From: CALRGL01 sp964374035
GTDB lineage: Bacteria > Patescibacteriota > Patescibacteriia > UBA9934 > GWF2-40-263
Direction: 5' to 3'
Length of the DNA stretch: 32,085 bases
Assembly: GCA_964374035.1 (NCBI GenBank)
Contig: CAYJWY010000008.1
Span: 1-32,085 of the forward strand
In this document: positions 8,864 through 16,300 of the stretch, piece by piece
Numbering within the stretch: position 1 is the stretch's first letter
How the letters are laid out: each line of letters starts with the position of its first letter
Made by a program: the position numbers and the translations under genes
The notes under the pieces: generated by a model
Seen by the model: the letters and a program-made list of their open reading frames with translations, nothing else
Told to the model about the DNA's origin: nothing
Databases searched by the model: none

Positions 8864-10018
8864 ATGAAAATTGCGATGATTGGGCAGAAAGGTATTCCTG
8901 CTCGGTCTGGGGGCATCGAACGGCATGTGGAGGAGCTCTCAGCTGAGTTGGTCTCGCGTGGACACGAAGTCCTCGTGTTTTGCCGTTCTTGGTATGTCTG
9001 GCCCATCCGCAACCACCGCGGCGTGCGCTGTATCAAGGCGCCCACAATCCAGACAAAGCACCTCGACGCGATCGTGCATACGTTTACTTCCATCATGCTC
9101 GCCGCCCGTGAGAAGGTTGATATTTTTCATATCCACGGTGTGGGCCCTGCCCTGCTCGCGTGGTTGCCAAAGCTCCTTCGCCCCCAAGCCAAAGTCATCG
9201 TCACTTTTCACTGCATTGATCGCCACCACCAAAAGTGGAATTGGTTTGCGCGCCTTATGCTCGGCTTGGGTGAACGCTCAGCGCTCTTCTTTCCCGACGC
9301 AACAATTACCGTGTCGAAAACTCTCGAGACGTACTGCCGCATGAGCTATGGAGCCAACACGAAGTACATCCCAAACGGTGCACAAATTCCGCTTGAAAAC
9401 GCGGACAAAAAGTTGCTTGATCCGTTTGGACTCAAGCCCGGTAAATATTTGCTCTTCTGCGCACGTCTGGTCAAACACAAAGGCGCGCATCTCTTTATCA
9501 AGGCGTGGAAACGCGTTGCAAAACTGCGACCCGACCTTGCAAAGAACATGAAGATCGCGGTTGTAGGTGGAACCGCGTTTACGGATGACTATGTGAAGAC
9601 CCTTCAAAAGCAAGCGCAAGGCGACAACTCGATCGTTCTCACCGGCACACAAACCGGCGACACGCTCCATAGTCTCTTCTTGAATACGTATGCCATGGTT
9701 CACCCTTCGGAATCTGAAGGCCTGCCGATCGCCATCTTGGAAGGCATGAGCTATGGAAAGTGTGTGCTCTCGTCTGACATTCCAGAAAACCTCGAGCTCA
9801 CACAAGAACATGGACTCTCGTTTCGACGAGGTGAAGTAAACGAGCTCGCTGAGCAAATCATCATGATGCTTGAACAGCCAGAACTCGTGCACGCGGTTGG
9901 ACAGGAAGCACGCAAATTCATTGCAAAAAACTACGATTGGAAAGACATCGCCGAGACCACGGATTACTTGTATCAGTTGGTCCAACTCGAGGTAGAACTT
10001 GAGAACGCGAAGGTCTAA
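8864..10018 (+). CDS. Family 4 glycosyltransferase (GT-B fold)
   Basis: The protein has 384 residues, the usual length. The N-terminal domain opens with MKIAMIGQKGIPARSGGIERHVEEL, containing the glycine-rich loop and acceptor-side helix of retaining family 4 enzymes. The C-terminal domain starts near 190 (KYLLFCARLVKHKGAHLFIKAW). The sugar-nucleotide site carries the family signature SESEGLPIAILEGMSYGK at about 281-298, with the two glutamates of the E-x7-E motif. It should transfer a sugar from a nucleotide donor to a growing surface glycan; donor and acceptor cannot be deduced. It has its own promoter at 8824-8852 and ends at a bidirectional terminator. Together with the second glycosyltransferase, the ligase-like protein and the Wzz-like protein it suggests a surface polysaccharide pathway. 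Confidence 0.9.
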   Translation: MKIAMIGQKGIPARSGGIERHVEELSAELVSRGHEVLVFCRSWYVWPIRNHRGVRCIKAPTIQTKHLDAIVHTFTSIMLAAREKVDIFHIHGVGPALLAWLPKLLRPQAKVIVTFHCIDRHHQKWNWFARLMLGLGERSALFFPDATITVSKTLETYCRMSYGANTKYIPNGAQIPLENADKKLLDPFGLKPGKYLLFCARLVKHKGAHLFIKAWKRVAKLRPDLAKNMKIAVVGGTAFTDDYVKTLQKQAQGDNSIVLTGTQTGDTLHSLFLNTYAMVHPSESEGLPIAILEGMSYGKCVLSSDIPENLELTQEHGLSFRRGEVNELAEQIIMMLEQPELVHAVGQEARKFIAKNYDWKDIAETTDYLYQLVQLEVELENAKV

Positions 10019-10021
10019 AAA

Positions 10022-10046
10022 GTCGAGCGAAAAGCTCGGCTTTTTT
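10022..10046. terminator. Bidirectional intrinsic terminator
   Basis: GTCGAGC and GCTCGGC form a 7-pair stem (one G-U) with a short A-rich loop. It is followed by six Ts on the plus strand and preceded by a run of As that becomes a T run on the minus strand. It lies between converging glycosyltransferase genes and can serve both. Confidence 0.85.
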
Positions 10047-10112
10047 GATTCAGCCTTTCTCAAAGCCCGGCTTCGTTACTCGATGCAAATCGTGTCACGA
10101 TGCTAGCTCTTT

Positions 10113-11357
10113 TTATCTTCGCTCTCTCATCGCTTCCTCATAAATTCCGATCAGTCGACGACGATGATCCTCGATACGAAATTTTGTGTCGAGGCTGTGT
10201 CGCGCGTTGCGTGAAAGTTGTGTGTACAGTGTTTGGTCGTGATACAAACGCAACACGGCTTCAATCCAACCTCGTAGATCATAGGGTTCCATCAACATGC
10301 CCGTGATGTGATCTTCGAGCACCTCTGGAATGCCACCAACTGCACTGGCGATCACAGGTTTACCAGCGGCCATGGCCTCGAGAATGGTCAGCGGGGAGAC
10401 TTCGTGGACGCGTGAGGGAACCAGGATGCCACAGGCTCCTCGATAGAGCTGTGTAAGTTCGTCGCCCTCTCGAAAGCCAAGAAACTCGAGATTGCTCGTC
10501 CCAATCGCAAGGCGATGTAACAGCTCCATGTCCGGTCCGCGCCCGACGATTTTAAACGCAATGTCAGGAAGCGCTTTGGCAAGCTTGACCACGGTCTCCA
10601 CACCTTTTTCTTCGCTGAGTCGCCCCACAAACAAGAAGTAGCCATCGTGTGTGTAACGAGGCTGAACACGCGAGCCATCGAAGCCGTAGGCATTGACACG
10701 AATATTGTCTGAAGAAAAACCTCCCCGGATGAGTTGGCGTTTGAGATACTCGGATGGACAGATAAACACGTCAACATTTTTTTGATAGATGCGAAGGAGG
10801 CGATGCAATTTATACGCAAACACTTGTGCGAAGCTGGCAAGATGGGAATCTTTGTGAAACTTCGACATGGTTCCACGCAAGAGTCCGACGTTGCGATGAT
10901 CCTTGCCACATCCCTCGGCCCAAATGTTGTACTGCGGCGAAATGAGATGATGATCATGTACAGTCATCACCATTGGCACGCGATGATGTTTAAGTGTGTC
11001 GAGAAAGGATGGAGAGAGTTGCGTGTAGATATTGTGAATGTGCGCGAGGTCAGGCTTTGTCTCGCGGATGAGTTTGTCCATTTTGCGACAAGCCTCCATC
11101 GAGTAGAGCATGCGGCCGAGGGTTTTGATACCGCGATGAACCCCCCTAAATCCCCCCTTGGAGAAGGGGGGGAAGTCGGTGGTTTGGACGGAGCTTGGGA
11201 AATACTTCGCGTAGGGCGTTGGGAGGTTACTTTCGTGAGCCATGGTAAAGGGAACGACCGTGTTTCCTTCTCGCGCAAGCCAATCGGAAACATCCAGCAT
11301 GTAGCGCTCGGCACCGCCTCGAAGGAAATAAAATTTGTTTGCTTGAATGATGTTCAT
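10113..11357 (-). CDS. Family 4 glycosyltransferase with an in-frame repeat insertion
   Basis: The protein has 414 residues. The N-terminal domain has NKFYFLRGGAERYMLDV (glycine loop), PDLAHIHNIY and TVHDHHLISP. The C-terminal domain has GYFLFVGRLSEEKGVETVVK and the signature SPLTILEAMAAGKPVIAS with its glutamates. It is probably a retaining sugar transferase for surface polysaccharide. Residues 61-72 (DFPPFSKGGFRG) are encoded by a palindrome of G and C runs (11142-11177) that looks like a repeat element inserted in frame in a poorly constrained loop between the N-terminal strands; the flanking catalytic parts are intact. The gene starts at an ATG just after the REP array, with no clear ribosome site. 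It shares the direction of the ligase-like gene, but the array and an assembly gap separate them. Confidence 0.88.
   Translation of the reverse strand: MNIIQANKFYFLRGGAERYMLDVSDWLAREGNTVVPFTMAHESNLPTPYAKYFPSSVQTTDFPPFSKGGFRGVHRGIKTLGRMLYSMEACRKMDKLIRETKPDLAHIHNIYTQLSPSFLDTLKHHRVPMVMTVHDHHLISPQYNIWAEGCGKDHRNVGLLRGTMSKFHKDSHLASFAQVFAYKLHRLLRIYQKNVDVFICPSEYLKRQLIRGGFSSDNIRVNAYGFDGSRVQPRYTHDGYFLFVGRLSEEKGVETVVKLAKALPDIAFKIVGRGPDMELLHRLAIGTSNLEFLGFREGDELTQLYRGACGILVPSRVHEVSPLTILEAMAAGKPVIASAVGGIPEVLEDHITGMLMEPYDLRGWIEAVLRLYHDQTLYTQLSRNARHSLDTKFRIEDHRRRLIGIYEEAMRERR
11139..11177. repeat. C/G-run palindrome inside a glycosyltransferase gene
   Basis: The plus strand reads AACCCCCCTAAATCCCCCC, then TTGGAGAA, then GGGGGGG. 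CCCCCCTT and AAGGGGGG form an inverted repeat around a 4-base loop. On the coding strand it translates to PPFSKGGFRG. Elements of this kind are scattered in many bacterial genomes and are recognisable by such translations. It keeps the reading frame open. Confidence 0.7.
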
Positions 11358-11405
11358 ACGTTTACGTCGTGCAATGCCTATGGGTGCAATGTTGTTCTTG
11401 TGTTG

Positions 11406-11491
11406 GTAACCGCAGGCTTTAGCCTGCGCGAATGGTAGCCGCAGGCTTTAGCCTGCGCGAATGGTAGCCGCAGGCTTTAGCCTGCGCGAAT
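11406..11491. repeat. REP-type unit in tandem, left part
   Basis: Three head-to-tail copies (starts 11406, 11435, 11464) of a 29-base unit beginning GTAGCCGCAGGCTTTAGCCTG run into the N gap. The first copy has one change (GTAACC). There are no spacers between copies. Confidence 0.92.
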
Positions 11492-11591
11492 NNNNNNNNN
11501 NNNNNNNNNNNNNNNNNNNNNNNNNNNNNNNNNNNNNNNNNNNNNNNNNNNNNNNNNNNNNNNNNNNNNNNNNNNNNNNNNNNNNNNNNNN
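11492..11591. other. Assembly gap of 100 Ns
   Basis: Exactly 100 Ns interrupt the tandem array. The gap length does not fit the 29-base period between the flanking copies, so it is a placeholder and the true copy number is unknown. Confidence 0.98.
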
Positions 11592-11718
11592 AGCCGCAGG
11601 CTTTAGCCTGCGCGAATGGTAGCCGCAGGCTTTAGCCTGCGCGAATGGTAGCCGCAGGCTTTAGCCTGCGCGAATCGTAAGGAACGGATCATACGCGCAG
11701 GCCAAAACCTGCGGCTAC
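11592..11718. repeat. REP-type unit in tandem, right part, closed by an inverted copy
   Basis: Three more direct copies (a partial one at 11592, then 11619 and 11648) are followed by a diverged copy in the opposite orientation at about 11693-11718 (CAGGCCAAAACCTGCGGCTAC). The array ends 5 bases from the stop of the ligase-like gene. It has the shape of a REP cluster: several heads and one tail. Confidence 0.9.
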
Positions 11719-11723
11719 AAAAT

Positions 11724-13247
11724 TCAGGATTCTTTTCTTGCAAGAACAACAACGAATCCTGCATACAGCCAAAAATAAAATGCAACGGTTCGAATTTCAA
11801 GAAGGGTGGAGGTAAATGCGTTGAACGTGACGGCAACAACGATGGCGCTGAAACCTAGCAGGAGGGCTTTTGTAAACGGATCCTTGGCGGCAATATAGTG
11901 CTTCATTGCAAAGACGAACAGGCCGAAAAAGACGCAAAGATACAAAACGATACCGAGCGTTCCAAGTTCGCCCCAAAGCGAGAACCAGTTGTTGTCGATG
12001 AAACCTTCCGTGCCAAACACGCCGAACGGAAGATCGACCGCTTCGTAGGCAGTGGTATTGCCAAGCGCCGCGGCCGCTCCCCCACCAAATTGTCCGGGTC
12101 CCCAGCCAAAAATTGGTGCGGCGGCAACCACGTTGAGTGGTGTGTGAACGAACCAAAATGTGCGACCCAGGCCATAATATTCACCTGACCAGCGCGCATA
12201 ACTGAACGACTCGAAGAAGCGTTCGGTGAGGGTTTGGCCCGAACTTTCGGTGAGCAGAGCGACCTGTAACCCGGATGATCCAAGCACAAGCATCATGGCT
12301 GTTACAAAGACAAAAAAGCCTATTGCGACACGTCGATCTCGAAGGATGTAGATCCCGATAAAGAGAAAGCCAAGCAGAAAAGCAAACCACGATGCGCGTG
12401 AGTAGGTGAGCATTAACGTGGGAAGTCCCAAGAGAAATACCCATGGCAGAAGCGCGGTGATTTGTTTCGATCGTTGCTTGATGAAAAGAAAGCCGCTGGC
12501 GATGAGCAAAAAAATGTAAAGAAAATTTCCCAGGCGATCGTAACGACCGAGCGTTGCAAACACACGCGAGCCCGGATCCCAAAATTGTTCTGTTGCGCCC
12601 GTGAGCAGGATCGATCCGATCGTGTGCTCAACCGACGGCAAGAAAAAATCGTCGAGCGGCTGACCGATGAAGGATTGCATGATGCCAAGGACGGACTGAA
12701 ACAAAACAATGCCGAGCATGGTGATCGTGAGATTGCGAATAAATCCTGCGGTGGGTCTGAGTTGTACAACAAGAAAAAAAACAATGACAAAACGAAGAAT
12801 TTGTCGGATGCCCAAGATGGCAATCGACGGCGGCACAAAATTGATGAGTGCAGAGGCAACCATGCTTACGACGAGCAAAACGAAGGGGGTATCGATCGGC
12901 GAGGACTTAAAAGATCTACGTCCTAATAACATCCCGATCAACACGACACCTGCAACGAGATAGATGAGTCCTTCTGAAACGTAACGTGTAAAAAAATAGA
13001 CTTCGTTTGGCGTAAACTTCAGGATGATACTTTCAAACGGAAAATAGATGGAAAGAAATCCAAGAATCCAAAGGGGACGCACGCAAGCAATCACCACAGC
13101 GATCAAACAAAGCACACTTACCATGACAAAGCCTGGCGAGAAAATCGATTGCAGGACAATCAACAACACAAGCAAACAAAAAAGCCCTCCCACCAAAAGA
13201 TTTGTGTGTTCCTCGGCATGGCGATACACCGATCTGAAGTCGATCAT
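11724..13247 (-). CDS. O-antigen ligase/polymerase family membrane protein
   Basis: This 507-residue protein has about 11-13 hydrophobic membrane segments and a larger loop in the C-terminal third. Landmarks of the O-antigen ligase/polymerase (Wzy_C) family are RYDRLGNFLYIFLLIASGFL, LMLTYSRASWFAFLLGF (conserved Arg in the membrane-edge motif) and, in the big loop, PIFGWGPGQFGGG. Such proteins polymerise lipid-linked repeat units or transfer glycans to an acceptor; which applies here cannot be decided. With the two glycosyltransferases and the Wzz-like protein it supports a surface polysaccharide system. The ATG lies only about 10 bases after an extended -10 (TGCTAAAAT), suggesting a leaderless message. 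A terminator of the upstream gene lies just before that promoter. Confidence 0.85.
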   Translation of the reverse strand: MIDFRSVYRHAEEHTNLLVGGLFCLLVLLIVLQSIFSPGFVMVSVLCLIAVVIACVRPLWILGFLSIYFPFESIILKFTPNEVYFFTRYVSEGLIYLVAGVVLIGMLLGRRSFKSSPIDTPFVLLVVSMVASALINFVPPSIAILGIRQILRFVIVFFLVVQLRPTAGFIRNLTITMLGIVLFQSVLGIMQSFIGQPLDDFFLPSVEHTIGSILLTGATEQFWDPGSRVFATLGRYDRLGNFLYIFLLIASGFLFIKQRSKQITALLPWVFLLGLPTLMLTYSRASWFAFLLGFLFIGIYILRDRRVAIGFFVFVTAMMLVLGSSGLQVALLTESSGQTLTERFFESFSYARWSGEYYGLGRTFWFVHTPLNVVAAAPIFGWGPGQFGGGAAAALGNTTAYEAVDLPFGVFGTEGFIDNNWFSLWGELGTLGIVLYLCVFFGLFVFAMKHYIAAKDPFTKALLLGFSAIVVAVTFNAFTSTLLEIRTVAFYFWLYAGFVVVLARKES

Positions 13248-13256
13248 AACGGTTAT

Positions 13257-13265
13257 ATTTTAGCA
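13257..13265 (-). promoter_or_regulatory. Extended -10 promoter, probably leaderless
   Basis: On the minus strand TGC-TAAAAT lies 9 bases upstream of the ATG at 13247. No good -35 is seen, because that space is taken by the terminator of the upstream gene. Transcription would start within a few bases of the ATG. Confidence 0.45.
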
Positions 13266-13274
13266 CAAGTAAAG

Positions 13275-13307
13275 AAAAAACGGCTCATGCAGGATGCACA
13301 AGCCGTT
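13275..13307 (-). terminator. Intrinsic terminator of the 1939-residue MopE-repeat gene
   Basis: On the minus strand AACGGCT and AGCCGTT form the stem, extended by TGTGCA/TGCATG pairing, followed by six Ts. It lies 21 bases after the TAA stop. Confidence 0.85.
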
Positions 13308-13328
13308 CAGAGGAAACCGCCGTTGCGG

Positions 13329-16300
13329 TTAGAGTCGTGTCGCGCTGAGGTCGCCGGAGTAGTTGAACGGCGTCCCGTCGTCGAGCCGGTTCTGTCCGAT
13401 GCTGAACTGGCCGACGAACACCGTTCCGAAGTCCTCGAATGTTCCGGAAAAGAGGAACGAGGACGTCCAGCCATCGAGTTCGATCTCACCGAAAGTTCCC
13501 AGGTCGGAGAACACATCGGCCGTGATCGTGCCCGTGTGACCGTCGGGGAAGGCGGCTTCGAAGTCGCCCCCAGGCTCGTAGGTGCACTCGACGTCACCCA
13601 GAATGGTGTGCTCTTGGTCGAGTTCCAGAAAGAAGGTTATCGTTCCCGAGCAGGTGTCACGTGGGACGCCCAGTCGCGGCGCAGTCACGTTCAGCTCGAA
13701 GTCCCCTTCGTAGGATCCTTCGTCGACACAATCGTCCTGCATGGGGAAGAGACCGTCGCAGTCGAAGTCGCGTTCGATCCCACAAGCCTCGGGCGCATTG
13801 GGATGGACGATCGGATCTTCGTCGTCGCAGTCGCTGTTGTCGAACACGGTGTCTGCGGGCTGGTCGTCATTTTCGCACCAGACCACCGGCAGGTTGTTGT
13901 CGCCATAGCCGTCACCGTCGTTGTCGCTGAACGTCCGCTCGATGTCGAAGACGCTCACGCTCGGATCCGCGGCGTCGACGAGATTGTCGCAGTCGTTATC
14001 GATGCCATCGCAACGTTCGAGCGCGCCGGGACGGACGCGGTTGTTGAAGTCGTCACAGTCCAGCGCATTGGGCACATACCCGGCCTGCGCACAGCCCTGG
14101 ACACACGCGATGATCGCACTGCCGAAGCCGTCGATGTCCGCGTCGCGGCACTTGAGCACCGTGAGGCCCTCGTCGATGCCCAGAGCACAGTTGTTGTCCA
14201 CGCCGTCGCAGACCTCGACCGCTCGGGTGTTGATCGCGACGCTTGCGTCGTTACAATCCCGATTGTTCTCGACCTGTCCACGAGCCGGCGCACACGCATT
14301 CACGGCCGCAATGCTTGCGTCTCCCTCGCCGTCGCCGTCGCGATCCGGGAAGAAGGCGATCAACACACCCTCGTCGACTCCGCCCACGCAGTTGTCGTCG
14401 ATGCCGTTACAGAGCTCGGCGGCACGGGGGTTGATATTCGCATTGACGTCATTGCAGTCGTCGGAAGAAGCCGACTTCCCTGCCGGAACCGCACCGCACA
14501 CCCAGAGGTTGCTCGCGACGATCGCACCGAAGCCGTCACCGTCCACGTCGGGAAACACGTTGGTACCCACACCGTCGTCGATGATGGCATCGCAGTCGTC
14601 GTCTCGGCCGTTGCACGCCTCCGCCCGCTGTTGAGGGAAGATCGTACGATCGGCGTCGTTGCAGTCACCGTTGTTCTCACTGAAGCCGTCACCGTCGTCG
14701 TCGAAGGCGTTGGTGCCTTCGTCGACGATGCCGTCGCAGTCATCGTCGATGGTGTTTTCGATTTCAGCGGCACCCGGATGCACGGTCACGAATTCGTCGG
14801 CGCAATCCGTGTGATCGAGAACCGTTCCAGGCGGCTGATTACACACCTCAAGGACATTGTTCTGGTCGCCAAAGCCATCCTGATCCGTATCGGTCGCGAA
14901 GCTTGCGAGCGTCGCGGGATCGACATCGGGATCATCGTCGTCGTCCAGGCCGTTGCAGTCCTCATCCACATCGGCCGCGTCGCAAACTTCCGTCGCATCG
15001 GGATTGACGTCGGCATTGTCGTCGTCGCAGTCGGTGTCGACAAACGCGACGTGAACGGGAACTGGATCGTCCTCGCACCAGACCACTCGGGTGCCTGGCT
15101 GTCCGAAGAAGTCGTCGTCAAGGTCGATGGAGCCGGACTCGATGTCGAGGACGCTGACGCTCGGATCCATCGCATCGATGAGCCCGTCGCAGTCGTTGTC
15201 GAATCCGTCACAGCGCTCGAGCGCACCGGGACGGACGCGGTTGTTGAAGTCGTCACAGTCGAGGGCGTTTGCCACGTACCCGGCCTGCGCACAACCATGG
15301 ACACACGCGATGACCGCGCTACCAAAGTTGTCGTTGTCCGCGTCGCGACACTTGAGGACTTGGAGATTCTCGTCGACGAGACCATCGCAGTCGTTGTCGA
15401 GCGTATCGCAGACCTCCACGCCACGCGTGTTGGTGGCGGGATTGCCGTCGTTGCAGTCGTCGTTGTTGGCGACGTGTCCGGCTGGAGCGATACAGGTGTT
15501 TACGGCGACCGCACGTACGTCCCCTTCTCGGTCGCCATCGCGATCCTGGTAGAACGGGAGCGTCACGCCGTCATCGACCACGGTGTCGCAGTCGTTGTCC
15601 AGGCCGTCGCAGATCTCATTGCCATTGGGGCTGACCGTGTCGTTGCGATCGTTGCAGTCCGTGGAACTCGCAACGTAGTTCACCGGCTGGTTGCAGGCGC
15701 GAGACGTGACGTTCAGATTGCCGAACGTGTCGCCGTCGAGATCCTGGAACCAGATGCGCGCGTCGTCTGCCGTGGCTTCGTCGACTCCCAGAATACAGTT
15801 GTCGTCGATGCCGTTACACAGCTCGAGCGCACGCGGGTGAACGTTTGCGTTACCGTCGTCGCAGTCGTCTGAGAGAGCCGACTTACCAGCGGGAGGCGCC
15901 CCACACACCCACACATTGCTCGCAACCATGGCACCGTGACCATCGCCGTCGACGTCCGGGAACACGTTGGTTCCGATGTGGTCGTCGACCGTGTTATCGC
16001 AGTCATCGTCGCGTCCGTTGCAGACCTCGGCGCGCTGATCGGGAAAGATCGTCGCGTCCTCGTCATTGCAGTCGCCCTGATTTTCGCTGTATCCGTCACG
16101 GTCGTCGTCGAAGGCATTGGTGCCCTCGTCGATTGTTCCATTGCAGTTGTCGTCGATGCCGTTTTCGACTTCGTTCGCGCCCGGATGGACGCTTGCGAAG
16201 CGATCGTCGCAGTCGGCGGTGTTTGCGATGGTGCGCGGCGGTTGGTTGCACACCGTGGTCACGTTGTTGAAGTCACCGAAGCCGTCTTGATCGATGTCGG

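Noticed and set aside
11492..11591. Chimeric join at the edge of the G+C-rich island
   Set aside because: The N gap lies within the repeat array about 1.7 kb from the island, and both island borders are continuous sequence. Read mapping would still be needed to exclude a misassembly.
11406..11718. CRISPR array
   Set aside because: The 29-base units are joined directly with no unique spacers, and each is palindromic. REP-type tandem copies fit better. No cas genes are in the window.
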